Assembly: GCA_963170055.1 (NCBI GenBank)
Contig: CAUJGJ010000378.1
Span: 362,501 to 426,500, forward strand
Origin: Halisarca cf. caerulea
Taxonomy: Eukaryota > Porifera > Demospongiae > Chondrillida > Halisarcidae
Reading direction: 5' to 3'
Length of the DNA: 64,000 bases
In this document: piece by piece, positions 1-11,029 of the stretch
How the letters are laid out: the number at the start of each line of letters is the position of its first letter
Numbering within the stretch: position 1 is the stretch's first letter
Notes under the pieces: generated by a model
The model's database searches: none
Told to the model about the DNA's origin: nothing
The model's input: the letters and a program-made list of their open reading frames with translations, nothing else
Translations under genes and position numbers: made by a program

Positions 1-8
1 TGTGTAAG

Positions 9-9
<1 letters not shown>

Positions 10-68
<59 letters not shown>

Positions 69-81
69 TGTGTTGCGCACG

Positions 82-142
<61 letters not shown>

Positions 143-145
143 GTG
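10..145. repeat. TG/CA microsatellite
   Basis: A nearly pure TG dinucleotide run with a few interruptions near 60-80 and 97. The Cys-Val reading frames over it are artefacts of the repeat. Confidence 0.95.
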
Positions 146-661
146 CATTTGGGTACTGTGGGTGTGTGCATATTTCTTCCGGTATAATGGTTCTTGTTAC
201 AATTCGAAATACGTACTGTGTTTTGTAATGATACTGATGATTTTAAAATAGAACAATTCTCTCTGTTGCAGGGAATGTAGTTCATGCATGCATTATAGGA
301 CCAAAAATGTCATATGCAACGTACTAAGCGTGCAAGTGTGTACACTACCAGATGTTGTCATAGTATCACAGACATTCCATTTATATGTACGTGTTTATCG
401 TGCGACCTGTAAAGACTAGGTGCTTAGTATATAATTCCAAAATGTATATGTAAGGCATGAAGGGACCTTCTTGTTAATGTACGTATATGCAAGCGTAGGT
501 CATTATAATTCAGGCGAGCATATGCCTTGGGTGCATGGCAACCTGCAAGCTTCCCATGTACAATTCGTTTGCAGAATTTGTTCTACTATGACTAGTAGAA
601 CAAATTCTGCCATTCCTATGCGATCTGATATAGGTCAGTATTTCTTCAGATATGGATTAGT
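146..661. other. Gene-free stretch
   Basis: A+T-rich sequence with no reading frame that resembles a protein. The only structure seen is the short hairpin at 571-610. Confidence 0.6.
571..610. repeat. Perfect 16-bp inverted repeat (hairpin)
   Basis: The arm at 571-586 (GCAGAATTTGTTCTAC) is exactly complementary to 595-610, with an 8-base loop. It may be a tiny foldback element or the end of one. No function is evident. Confidence 0.8.
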
Positions 662-949
662 CTAGGTGATACGATGAATCCAATTCCATGATGGCGAGTA
701 GACAACGAGAAACATCTTGAAACTTACTTTTCTGGTAGCTTCTGTGTTAATTGGCGAGGTGGTTATCTTGGTTTCTTGGAGTCCAGTGAAGTCCATCGAG
801 TATGTTTTCATATCACGCGCCAAAGATTGTTCCTTGATGTTTGATTGTAGTCCGCGTACATTGAAGCTGCCGATTCCATACATCGTAGACTTGGTAGTGA
901 TCGATTTGTAGAACAGTGAATAGGTGAAGACAAAGGTGATAAATGGCAT
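662..949 (-). pseudogene. LINE endonuclease (APE-type) N-terminal fragment
   Basis: The minus-strand frame reads FNVRGL near its start, then a segment ending DFTGLQETK. This is the order seen at the N-terminus of exonuclease-endonuclease-phosphatase domains of non-LTR retrotransposons (an N-x-R-G-L strand, then the LQET strand with the metal-binding Glu). Only about 75 residues survive and the rest of the element is absent on this side. It lies in the opposite orientation to the reverse-transcriptase relic at 1170-2086, so the two need not come from one insertion. A dead relic. Confidence 0.6.
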
Positions 950-990
950 ATTATACAGACTCAGTGTATATATATAAATACTATATCCGT

Positions 991-1016
991 CTATCTATCT
1001 ATCTATCTATCTATCT
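991..1016. repeat. Short CTAT tetranucleotide repeat
   Basis: About six uninterrupted copies of the CTAT unit, next to A+T-rich sequence. Confidence 0.9.
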
Positions 1017-1169
1017 TATATAATATATTATATACATATGACCGTACTAGAGAAAAGGGGTAATTTATAATTATTCAAACACACTCAGCTTTTAATTAAG
1101 GTGATAATGGCAGCTTTATACTGGGTTCCTGTCAAAAGTTATATGTGAAATGTGTGTGTGTCTTGTGTT

Positions 1170-2086
1170 CAGACCTAAGATGGCATATCTGACACATTTC
1201 CTGTTCTAAGTGGGGTTAGGCAAGGTTGTGTACTGACTCTCTTATTATTTAACTGCTTCATGGACTGGGTATTGCGGAATTAAGGTGGTAACGGAGGTGG
1301 AGGTCTGAAGGTGAAGTTGTGTATAGTGTGAATGGAAGAGTTTTCTTGTCTTATAGAGACAAGACACCCTTGGGTATGGACATGCTTAATATAAGACACA
1401 GTATGCTGATGACTTGACATTCAATTTGCACGATTGCAGAAAGTAGATATGAAATCCAGAACATGTTGGCTTGGACAAATACTGCAGAAAATGGGGAATG
1501 TAGATTAATTGTAGCAAAACTAAACTTATGCCAGTTGGAACTTTGTCCGAGCATACCAATATTATATATATGGTCCATACCAACTCGTGTAAATGGTGAA
1601 CCAATTGAAGAAGTCTGTAGTTTTGAGTATTTGGGGAGCATCCTGGGATCAACCTGTAGTGTTGATAGGGAAGGGAAAAGCGAACTACAGAAAGCGGGAA
1701 CTGTTTATCAGAGTGGAGACACAAAGTATTTAAAAGTCGTATAACCTTAGCATTGCAACCAAGGTACAGGTGGGCCAATCACTGGTGTTGTCAGTCCTTC
1801 TCTGTGGTGGAGAGACCTGGCCTATGAATCAACAGAACTCAAGAAAGCTGAAGAAATTCCAGATGGGGTGTTTAAGCGATATTTTAGGTTTCACTCTGCT
1901 GGACAAGAAAGGAGAATGAAGTTATATACCGAGAATGACAGGTCAGTCACCCATTGAGATCAAATTGAGGAAACGACGTTTGCAGTGGTTTGGACATTTG
2001 CCAAGGATGGGTTGTGAGAGGACACAGAAGAGAGTTTTGTAGATGTAGACCAGTGGGGAAGAAAAGACAGCCTGGGGAGTCAGTTA
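1170..2086 (+). pseudogene. LINE reverse transcriptase relic, palm to C-terminal part
   Basis: Broken plus-strand frames match a non-LTR reverse transcriptase in order. Near 1205-1250 is the GVRQGCVL-type block (frame reads SGVRQGCVLTLLLFN). Near 1380-1410 is the degenerate YADDL region, and near 1590-1640 is NGEPIEEVCSFEYLGSIL. Near 1975-2040 is a RLQWFGHL segment typical of the region after the thumb. Stops and frameshifts interrupt every block. The final part of the same frame resumes at 2816 after a 727-bp MITE. The second half is repeated at 47975-48490, where the MITE is missing. Confidence 0.75.
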
Positions 2087-2813
2087 GCATGTGGGACATG
2101 TCCAGATTTATTATGATAACGCTCCTGAGTTTGCATAGTGATAAAATATTATATTTCGGTGCCTATAAGTTATTAGTCACGCATGTATCTCGTGATTTAG
2201 GCTGATATTCGGGCGTATACAAGTGCCAAATCCGCGTTTAGTGACATTTTGTGTCGTCATGGTTGCTGTGTCACATGCTCACTTGTGACCGAACTGAAAT
2301 TCTTTGGAATTTTAGTTTTCGGTTAGGTGATGCATGAGGGAACAAGCTAGAGGTAGTTTCTTGGTGCCAACTTTGAGCCATCTGGAGGATACAACTTTTC
2401 CATATAGCAGCAAGAGAGCTTTTGTTCCTGTCCCAAGTTATAGGCGCTTGAAGTTTGTCTTTTGAGGGCCAATATTACAGATCTTGGCTTTGGAGAGGAA
2501 TTGTCTTTGCTGCCGCATGGAAAAGTTAGTAAATGTTTTGCCAAAGCGATTTATGTGAATAAGTATTCTTGAAAGCGCTCCACCATCTATCACCCAAAGC
2601 GTTTTCCTTTTTAGTAGGGGTTAGTAGAACCTTAGTAGCTTCTGCGCGCTCGAAGCAGGTCTTTCAAAAGGGTAATCGTCGAAACGCTTATGTGTCTGCC
2701 TACATGTTAAGCCTACGTTTGACATTCTGAAGCTTCTGCAAGTTGAGAAATGAAGCTGTAAAAAAGACCGAAATTTTCACACCTTCAGATTAGCGCATAC
2801 ATGTCCCACATGC
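2087..2813. mobile_element. 727-bp MITE with perfect 15-bp terminal inverted repeats
   Basis: The ends at 2087-2101 (GCATGTGGGACATGT) and 2799-2813 are exact reverse complements. TTA trinucleotides lie just outside (2084-2086 and 2816-2818), consistent with a 3-bp target duplication, although a couple of extra bases at the right edge leave this uncertain. The element interrupts a LINE reading frame that is continuous in the duplicated locus at 48365-48375. It has no transposase. Diverged relatives lie near 44870-45235 and 46695-47335. The TTA target would suit a Harbinger-like superfamily, but that is inference. Confidence 0.85.
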
Positions 2814-2815
2814 GT

Positions 2816-2950
2816 TTACGTTGGGTGGATACTATATGCAGAGACCTTTCATGGATCCAGCTTGAAGATTGGACAGATGTGGTGACGAACAGACGAGCAT
2901 GGACGGGTGTCATTAATCAGCTATGTTGGCCAGATACGTGAGGGATAGTA
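2816..2950 (+). pseudogene. C-terminal tail of the split LINE reverse transcriptase
   Basis: The frame reads RWVDTI, then RDLSW, then EDWTD and RRAWTGVI. This is the conserved closing block of one LINE group, in which an arginine-tryptophan-aspartate segment is followed by DR-x-x-W. It is the continuation of 1170-2086. The same tail is at 48370-48480 in the right-hand duplication. Confidence 0.7.
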
Positions 2951-3028
2951 GATTAATCTTGATCTCTCAACATCCATGTGGATAAGGTGTAAAGAAGTGT
3001 GTGTGTGCACATGTGCATGCATGTGTGT

Positions 3029-3117
3029 TAGTCTCAGAACCAGACCCAACTTTTCTTATGACGTCACTTCCTGCCACAGGAAGTGACGTCATAAGAAAAG
3101 TTAGGTCTGGTTCCGAG

Positions 3118-3121
<4 letters not shown>
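3029..3121. mobile_element. 93-bp foldback MITE
   Basis: Almost the whole element is one palindrome. The first half starts TAGTCTC and the second ends GAGACTA, with CTTCCTGCCACAGGAAG at the centre. It sits inside a TG microsatellite and is missing from the matching place in the right-hand copy (about 48600-48620). A TA target duplication is possible. Confidence 0.85.

Positions 3122-3122
<1 letters not shown>

Positions 3123-3200
<78 letters not shown>
3123..3200. repeat. GT microsatellite
   Basis: An uninterrupted GT run immediately after the foldback MITE. Confidence 0.95.
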
Positions 3201-3202
<2 letters not shown>

Positions 3203-3589
3203 ATATGCGTGTGTGCACCCATGCATGTGGGTGTATGTACTGTGCCAAAATCAACCATGACTGGCTATTAATTGGCCTGATATGCTGCCTTATATAACCT
3301 GAAGAATCAAAATTCACCAGAGGGACTATCCCCTCTAATACCATTATAATACTCCCACCTAATCATATACATACGCCCTCCTTCCATCCATGCACTGTAT
3401 GCGTATTATTTTAAAAGCCTGCTACATAGTACAAATGATACATACATTATGTGCATCAAAATAGCACTCGTGTATTACACGGCAGGTGTACACTGTAATA
3501 CTGAATCTTCCAGCCCAACTTTAACCCTGTACACATCCCCACATGTGTGCCCATAAGCACACTTGCACAAACACACACTATGCACACAC

Positions 3590-3612
3590 ACACATACATG
3601 CACACACACGTG

Positions 3613-3675
<63 letters not shown>

Positions 3676-3684
3676 ACACACACG
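3590..3684. repeat. CA microsatellite
   Basis: A CA run with few interruptions. The equivalent repeat in the duplicated locus is at 49030-49128. Confidence 0.95.
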
Positions 3685-3799
3685 CATAAAAATAATTATT
3701 ATATTCTTTATTGTAGGTAAAAGTGCAATTTTATGTGAGTGCAGTAGTGCCACTTCACTAATACCCTTTTGTCCAAAATGAGTAGCATTCTTTGATTTT

Positions 3800-4184
<385 letters not shown>

Positions 4185-4885
4185 CTAAGGCTTACTATGT
4201 TTACATTGAAATGAATATTCCATGGACTGTATTTAACGTGATTAGCTACAATTAATGTATATAACACTAGTCATCCTAATTTGATACAAATTTAATAATA
4301 TTATACTAGTTTGGAACAAATTAGCTTTATGATTGTTCAAAATATGTATACCTTGAGAGATTGATGGGCAAATGGACTGCTTTCAAAACAATTAATCTGA
4401 GTGTTTGCAAACTATTAGCTGTTAACTAAAAATACTAATTATGCGTGTCAAACCTGAATTCAAGGTTAATCATTTAGTTGCCATATGATTAGCTTTATTG
4501 CTCTATAATCAGGATGTTATTAACTATGGTTGTAGGTTACCACGACCGATTTATCTGATTTTAATTGTTAGGAATAGTCATTGGACATACTGTTTATTGT
4601 AACTGGACAATTGTTTTGAAAACAATTGCCATATTTGGCCATTGTTCTGAAAACAATTCCTATAACTCATTCTAGTATGAATTTATACTTCATTATTACC
4701 ATTATACTAATTCTCTATTATAAGACTTTCCTTTGAATCCATATCATACATATACATGCATATCTGATGAGCGTTATGCACACCGGAATTCTAAATGAAA
4801 ACATGCATGCAATATAGGGGCTGCCATAGCCTAAAAATTATAATTTCGGGTTTCTACTCAAAATGTGGTCTGGTCCAAACTGGAC
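4185..4885. other. Non-coding part of the left duplication
   Basis: No protein-like frame. The sequence is collinear with about 49260-49925 on the right, with small indels. Confidence 0.6.
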
Positions 4886-5290
4886 AACTTGAACTGCTCC
4901 GGCAACCTTGCTAAGGGTAACATATTAGTTCACCTTACAATTGGCACCACTATAGTAGCCTCAACAGATTAGCCAATAGCAATAAATGTACTCAAGTATA
5001 TGTTATTATGCTACATTTCTTGGTCCCTGGTTAATTCATATAAGTTTGTTATTGGTACACCAAAGAGAAAACTGTAGCTGAAATGAAGTAATCTTGGCAC
5101 CCTCATGTTTTGCCTTTCCTGAGATATATTCCAATTTTATAGTTCAAATTATAAGTAGCTTCAATTAAATGCCCAAGATTTAGTACACCAAACTTTGTTT
5201 ACAAATATTTATTCTCCAGAATTGCTATAAAAACAGTGAAAAGCCACACACAGGAGAGACTAGCTCAAATTAGTTGACTGGTACAAAAAA
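4886..5290 (+). mobile_element. Copy of a 400-bp TIR MITE family, diverged ends
   Basis: It shares its body with the complete member at 36281-36687 (opposite orientation) and with 24762-25180 and 49925-50285. Shared blocks include a CCAAGAGAAAACTG-like block, the segment around GAGATAT followed by TCC, and TGCCCAAGATTTA. The terminal inverted repeats are poorly preserved here. Confidence 0.65.
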
Positions 5291-5716
5291 TGACCAGCAT
5301 GTTTTATTATATAAATCTATATTCATTATTGCATGTTCATTGTCGCATAGACAAGATTATAATGACTTTATATACAGCATCGCATGTCAATTCATTGTAA
5401 GAATTTTTGCTCTAGTTTAATATGCTGATCATTTTGTTGTATGTCGAAAACTATATTGTCTTGACAATGTATTATATAACTGCATAATATTTAAATTATT
5501 TTTGATGTGCTTATGTTTGCGAACATTTCAATGACAATATTATATAATATTATGCATAATTATTGAAAGCTAAGCATAAAAAAATGTATAGAAGGTTCAG
5601 ACCTCTAGCACAAATAATTGCTAGTCTAAGGCTTAAACTGACATATTGCATTGTCACAGTGATTAATTTTTGTATTAGTCTCTGTCAATTCCGCACCATG
5701 ATTACATTTTATCTTG
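5291..5716. other. Gene-free stretch, 3' of the C2 gene
   Basis: Very A+T-rich with no gene seen. It presumably includes the 3' untranslated region of the C2 gene. It has no match in the right-hand duplication, which jumps from the equivalent of about 5235 to the equivalent of about 6870. Confidence 0.5.
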
Positions 5717-6223
5717 TCAGAAAGAGTAATCTATGTAATAAGAATATTCTATCTTGTTGCCCAGCTTCTCCGGATTTTCACTGCATGGTGTGAGGATGTC
5801 CACTCTATAGTTGTCGGTCATAGAATCATCCTCACCTCTAAAACCACCATCTTCATCCCAAATCTCAATGTAGAAATGGGACCATTGTCCATTCCCAAAA
5901 GACAACACCTGATTCCACACTGGGCTAAGAGTCCCATCCTTTGTATTAGTTTGTGTGGTTATACCAGTACCATCCAGTGTATATGCAGTGACTTTGGCAT
6001 ACGGGTCAGCAGTGTTCCCTCCGCCATCAGTGTTAGGAAGGCCATAGGCTTTGATCACTGTAATTTTCAAATCTCCAGGAACATGGTCTGTCATTCTTGC
6101 ATTCAAAGGTATAGTTATAGTACTAGACAGTGCTAGAAGTATTGTAGTCAGGGGCACTGTACAAAGAAGCAAAATGCAAACTAGAACACAAAATTTAAAT
6201 GCATATATACTTTTGACTGCCAT
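5717..6223 (-). CDS. Small secreted C2-domain protein
   Basis: A single-exon frame of 168 residues starting at ATG 6223. Residues 1-33 contain a long hydrophobic run (VLVCILLL, then TTILLAL), a good signal peptide or signal anchor. Residues about 50-147 form a C2 domain: it opens with GDLKITVIKAYGLP, has DPYAKV after the first loop, SPVWNQVLSFG in the middle, and WDEDGG at the third-loop acidic cluster. C2 domains bind calcium and phospholipid and are mostly cytosolic, so a secreted stand-alone C2 protein is unusual. A Cys lies in the VDILTPCSE segment and the tail is Tyr-rich (YSYYIDYSF). A paralogue with the same tail is at 61534-61968. No partner domain is present and the function is unknown. 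Confidence 0.8.
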   Translation of the reverse strand: MAVKSIYAFKFCVLVCILLLCTVPLTTILLALSSTITIPLNARMTDHVPGDLKITVIKAYGLPNTDGGGNTADPYAKVTAYTLDGTGITTQTNTKDGTLSPVWNQVLSFGNGQWSHFYIEIWDEDGGFRGEDDSMTDNYRVDILTPCSENPEKLGNKIEYSYYIDYSF

Positions 6224-6869
6224 CCTTGAACGCCTTACTTGTTGCAGACAACATCATGGCTGAGAGTCAGCAGAATATGTTTCAGTCCTAATGTCTGTCC
6301 AATAGCAGGTGATATATTCCTTGTTATCAGCAGCTGTAGCCAAGAGACATAGAGGTAAAGTAAATGGACCAAAATCACACACAGAATTTATATAATATTA
6401 TCCAACACTTGAATGGCTTCTATTTGTTTTGAAAAATAAGATTTTGAATTTGATGCGGCAGCATTGGCTTTAGGGGTGGCTTTTAATTGCATTTCATATT
6501 CTACCATTCGGAAAGAACAATGGGAGAGAATAAATACTCCTATAATTGCATTATTGTGCATTTCTTAGTGTGTATAATATCCCTCTATCTGGAGGTAGGT
6601 GTCCGAAAATGGGGGAGGATTGTTTATGGTAATTTAAAAACAGGATTGCTTACATAACAAAAACAATAATTATCATATTGCATCAGAAGAAAATTCACGC
6701 AAGGGTCACATGAATTCAACCATTAAACACCTTGAGCAAAGAAAAACACTTTGAAAGCAGAGGTCCGAAGGTGATCATTCCTTGCTGATTCTGTCAAGCT
6801 TCTCTTGACTAGAGACTATTATCATTTTGTTTCAAAATTAGTTTAGCAGCTTTTCTCCCATGGCCAGTA
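6224..6869. other. Upstream region of the C2 gene
   Basis: No gene seen. The first 45 bases upstream of the C2 start resemble those upstream of the right-hand C2 paralogue (62048-62095), so some 5' sequence was copied with the gene. Confidence 0.45.
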
Positions 6870-8659
6870 CGTATAATATGGCTGTCTTGTTTGGTATGAC
6901 GTAATCAAACCATTGACTGCATGTGATGTCAACCTACCAAGCAGTCAAGCTTGACAAGTGAAGAAAACTTTAACGAAAATTCCGGTAGTAGAGATCTCCG
7001 TGTTTGGCTTCGAAACTTTACTATGTTGTTTCTAAAGGACCAAAACCCCAAAATCGAATCTTACAACTTTGTATGTAGTCCTGTTCCTTTTATGTCCAGC
7101 GTCTTAGAGCTGGGGACCTTCTTTTTCAGCAGAAGATAGATACTAAATAAGTAGATAGATATTTATTTTAACAGGAAACTCCAGCAGTCAAAGACTAATA
7201 TTAAGAGAGGTCCTGATAGTACACACACAGCTAAATAGTTGCATGATCACTTTGTACAAATTAGAGTTGGACTATGTGCTCTTTCAATGTAATTAAGTCC
7301 TTCATCACTATAGTAACTCCAAGAGCTAATTGTATCAACAATGCTCTTGACTATTTATAAGGAAAACAATCAGTTAGCATGTCAGTACCCACCTTTACCT
7401 CGGTGATTGTTCTCCATCGGAATCCACAACTTCTTCTCCTTCTTCTACTAGACTAAGTATCCTTTATTACTTATACTATCCTATTCAGAAAACTTTGGAT
7501 ATAACAGCCTTGGAATAAAGCTGCAAGATGCAAGTTTAGATTTAGTATTTCAATCTGTGCTTTCGTTTGAGCATAGTTTTGAGAGCAAAAGCCCGGATCT
7601 TTACCACCGGAGTTTGGCATTGATATGATAATTTAAAAAGTAAACTAGCTTATGACCTTTGTATTATCCCTTTAGCGATTCAGATAACTAAGCATGTACT
7701 CTGCTGTAGATACGGTAAAATGTGTTCTTAGAACATCTACTCCTGTTCAAACAGAAAACAAGCCGAATATTTGAAAGACCTCGAAAACAACGCCATTTTA
7801 TTTTATGTCTATAAATCAGACATAATGTACCTGCATCATTATAGAATGCACATATCATCTTTCCCATGAGTGTAGTGTATAATATTTCCATTATCTGCAT
7901 GTGCACAGGTCACAGATAACTATAGTATTTATGATTGCATGTTTTATTATTATCACATACTCTAAAGAGCATATATGGTGAATTGTTATTTCAATCTATC
8001 AAATTAATAATGATAAAAAAATTACATGATGCCAATTTGTAAATCAACCTCGTGCAATGAACAATCATTTATGCTATGACTGCATGCATGAATGGTATAT
8101 TACCATCTGAATGAGATGCAACAGTGATGTGTATATGACATTGATCTCATTAGTCACACTTCTCAATGTCATTAGTTCTAATAATGCTTTTGCCTCCTCC
8201 ACAAAGGCATTTGCAGTTTCCACAGCAATTAATGGGAAAAATGATTAATCTACAAAATTAATAGAGTTTGTTGTGGTAGCCTGGTAACTGTAATCATGTG
8301 TTCACAACAATGTATAGAGATGGTGCAAGCTGTAGATCCACAAATTACAATCTGTCATACGTGATAATCTATACATAATTATAATTGCAGGCATCACAGG
8401 CAATACAATGATTGAAACAATATAAATGTTTACATGACCAGATTCAGCCTAGTAATTGACTATATGGGTGTGCACTGGGAAGGCTTTCAACAAAATAAAG
8501 GCGGCTATATGAGGTACACCTAGTAGCCATAATAATCTACAATATCACAGTCAAAACATCCTGAATGGATAATTATGCGATAATGAGCCTAATAGGTTCT
8601 GAGAACTACAGTAACTACACAAAATCTCACTCCCCTACATGTATGCCGGCGGCAATTTT
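6870..8659. other. Non-coding spacer between LINE relics
   Basis: No gene seen. 7200-7330 holds a short remnant of LINE sequence that is longer on the right. 7440-8660 is one copy of a spacer that recurs next to each LINE relic (11640-12960, 52200-53460, 54590-55205, 56443-57760), so LINE plus spacer behaves as a tandem unit. Confidence 0.55.
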
Positions 8660-9360
8660 GTAAGTCAGATTATATAAAAACAGATTCAATCATTGGTGAC
8701 AAAAACACTTCCTTCTGACTGGCTCTATGTCCTCTTTCCAGGCATGTATCAAGTCCTTCAGCAATAGTAACTCCAAGGCATCTAACACTTCTATGTTTTA
8801 AAATCTCTACTTCTGACAGGGTCACCTTAATGCTCTCCAATTCTTTGACTCTACCTTTCCTACTCAGCATAATCACTTGTGTTTTGTTTTCATTTAGCTT
8901 CAAACCATTTTTGCGCACCCAGTGAGCCAGTGTATACCTATAGATCATCTTCCAACACAGAGGCCACCTCCTGAGCAGTGCCAGCAGCATGATACAAGGT
9001 GGTGTCATCCACATACTGCTTCACTGACTCATGATCAGAGGTTCGACCAGTGGCAGTGGATTGGTCAGTCACATATTAAATAGTAAACAGCAGTGGACCT
9101 AAGATAGATCCTTGAGGTATACTCCCCTCCAAATCACTGCCCGGTCAGACTTCTCTTGTCCCAAACAAACCCTTTGGCACCGGTCACTCAGATAGTTGCC
9201 AAACCTAAGTAGCTCACTTAATTCCCCGAGCACCATGCATTCCCAACTTTTTCAGCAATAGATCATGGCACACCATATTGAAGGCTTTGCTAAAATCAAC
9301 CGTGGCAACGCCAAGTAACTTGACTGTCATCATCAATTGTGCATCTCCAGTCGTCGATCA
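8660..9360 (-). pseudogene. LINE reverse transcriptase relic, palm C-terminus and thumb
   Basis: The minus strand encodes WVRKNGLKLNENKTQVIML, then RCLGVTI and a segment ending RASQKEV. This is the part of a Jockey/CR1-like reverse transcriptase just after the catalytic DD. Upstream, YADDT is broken into ADDT-like remnants near 9010, followed by frameshifted VDFSKAFN near 9290. The N-terminal half of the same enzyme is at 11030-11640, beyond a 1.67-kb insertion. Stops and frameshifts mean it is dead. Confidence 0.75.
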
Positions 9361-9680
9361 TACCCAGCCTGGTCAAAAAAACTTGCCACATTCTACAATG
9401 TTTCAAGAATGTTTTCAGCAATGTGGTAACAAGCTTGAAACTTGCATGTTACAGGGAAGAAAACGGCAGTTAAACACCTTGAAATTGAAACCGTACTTGC
9501 CATGTTTCTCCCATGTACATACCATGTCAACAGCAAGTAACTACCATGTTTTCTACTATACAGCTGGTATGGAATAATTTATACTAATACATACTATATA
9601 TTATATTATTAAACTATAATACTACAAAATGAAATTCAATCCCCATCAATATTGGAATTCAAATTCAAACATTTATAAGG

Positions 9681-9803
9681 TTAAAATTTGAAACGAGGTT
9701 TGCTCAACATTGACATTGTACATAAGCAAGATAAGATGGTTTCGTCTACTACGGCATCTTTGCGTATCTCTCCATCCAGTATACGTTCCTTTGTGACCTC
9801 CAT
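9681..9803 (-). other. Possible captured or first coding exon inside the transposon
   Basis: A 40-residue frame starts at ATG 9803 and begins MEVTKERILDGEIRKDAVVD. The composition is non-repetitive and charged, unlike the flanking A+T-rich translations. About 150-350 bases upstream on the same strand the sequence is unusually CpG-rich, with a TCACGTGA motif near 10180, like a promoter. GT dinucleotides near the end (around 9723) could act as splice donors. It may be the first exon of the lost transposase or of a captured gene. No homologue is recognised. Confidence 0.25.
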
Positions 9804-10504
9804 ATTCAGCTGTTATTCGAATAATTTAACTCGATTCAGTCATCTAGAAAATTAAAACAAACATTCAAAATGTTATAATATTGACGGCTAAAGCCAAATA
9901 GCATCAAGCAAACCGCAGCGCAGTAACTCACTTAAGATCACAAAGAACCAATGCCAACATCTTTATAAAATTAAAATTTCGGCTTGTTCTCTTCCACATG
10001 AACATCAACATGCGCGTTCGTTTTCAGGTTCGAGTCGCTCGGAGGCAGCACGCCGTACAGGCCATATGCATCTTATAGAACCAAGCTATACGCTAGCTTT
10101 CTTTTTGTGTTCTTTCTGTACCTTCAAATTTGAATGTAGCATTCCTTCGCACATGCGTAGAAGGCACGGTGCTATCACGTGACCTTTTTCAATCCACATA
10201 ATTATATAGGAAGCTAAGAACATCCTCAGACCATAAATCCTATAACTCTTATGCTTAGAAATGAACCCCTTGGAAATGATCTGTATCTACAACTACTAAG
10301 GTTAAGCTAAGCAAGCTGCAGACAACAAACTGTGACAAAATATAGGCCTGCAAATACAGCACTTAGCTGGGATCGGATGTACCGGCTATGAATCGCTGGC
10401 AGCCATTAATCCCAAAAATTACTTCATAGTTATAAGGTGGAGATGATTGCTGCATTGGGCTACACAGACTTGTGGATGCATGTGCACGCATGTGCACGTG
10501 TCGG

Positions 10505-10765
10505 ACCAGATGGGTATATATATATAGGGCTAGACATAGATAATTGATAGGTAAGGACAGAGGGGCAATGGGCTAGAGATGATGCACAGCTAGGTCTGGT
10601 ATAACCCTTTAAGACAGAGGTTTGTGCCCTGGGTGCAGTGTGAAAATTCCAATACCTCCCACATTTTCAATTTAAATAGCATTGTATTATTATATCCCAT
10701 GATGCAGGAATTTGTATGCTGAACTCATGCAGTCTCGGCTGTCTAGCCTTATGCCTGTCTGTCCA
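10505..10765. repeat. Diverged relic of the GGGCTAGAC palindrome family
   Basis: The left half has GGGCTAGACATAG, a GGGCAATGGGCTAGAG block and AAAATTCC. The right half has GCAGGAATTTG, then TGTCTAGCC and TTATGCCTGTC. These are the landmarks of the palindrome at 34767-35191 in the same order, so a related foldback element seems to be nested in the TA-flanked transposon. Confidence 0.5.
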
Positions 10766-11029
10766 GACCAATGTCCATCTTGCTCTACATCAGTCTGTAA
10801 TTTCTATACTGTTATGGATTCTATGCTTTCCTCTTCTTGGTAAATTCTGTACAATGTTAGTAAACATGCATGGTGGTTACCTGCTTGTTTCAAGCATGTA
10901 AATTGCCTGTGGATATCATTTCAGGTAAAATCTTGTTGCAACAGCCATGAAACATGGTTGGAAAGTCAAATCAAGGTTGTAACATGGTTGTTTTGTCCTG
11001 CACACATGGTTGTATTTTTGACCTGGGTA

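Larger units (their letters stand above)
9363..11027. mobile_element. 1.67-kb non-autonomous DNA transposon with TA target duplication
   Basis: The element is bracketed by TA at 9361-9362 and 11028-11029. The right-hand duplicate at 54137-54145 reads straight through as ATCATAGGAAC, giving the pre-insertion site. The ends are inverted repeats: CCCAG...GGTCAAAAA at 9363-9379 and TTTTTGACCTGGG at 11015-11027, differing by a small indel. Imperfect inverted similarity continues inward (about 9430-9470 against 10870-10910). No transposase frame is present. The TA target suits a Tc1/mariner/pogo relative. The interior has a CpG-rich, promoter-like segment with a short ATG frame, plus a palindrome relic at 10505-10765. 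Confidence 0.8.

Noticed and set aside
10..251. Cys-Val-rich and Thr-His-rich open frames over TG/CA repeats (also at 2967-3344, 3456-3781, 44509-44802, 47612-48043, 48522-49132)
   Set aside because: Translations of dinucleotide microsatellites, open in several frames and on both strands; not proteins.
2347..2544. 65-residue minus-strand frame inside the 727-bp MITE as a gene
   Set aside because: Not kept open in the two related MITE copies (44870 and 46695) and resembles no protein.
5563..6263. Plus-strand open frames opposite the C2 gene
   Set aside because: Antisense to a frame with a complete C2 domain conserved in the paralogue at 61.5 kb.
10025..10060. tRNA gene (GGTTCGAGTC resembles a T-arm)
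   Set aside because: No acceptor stem, D-arm or anticodon arm can be drawn around it.
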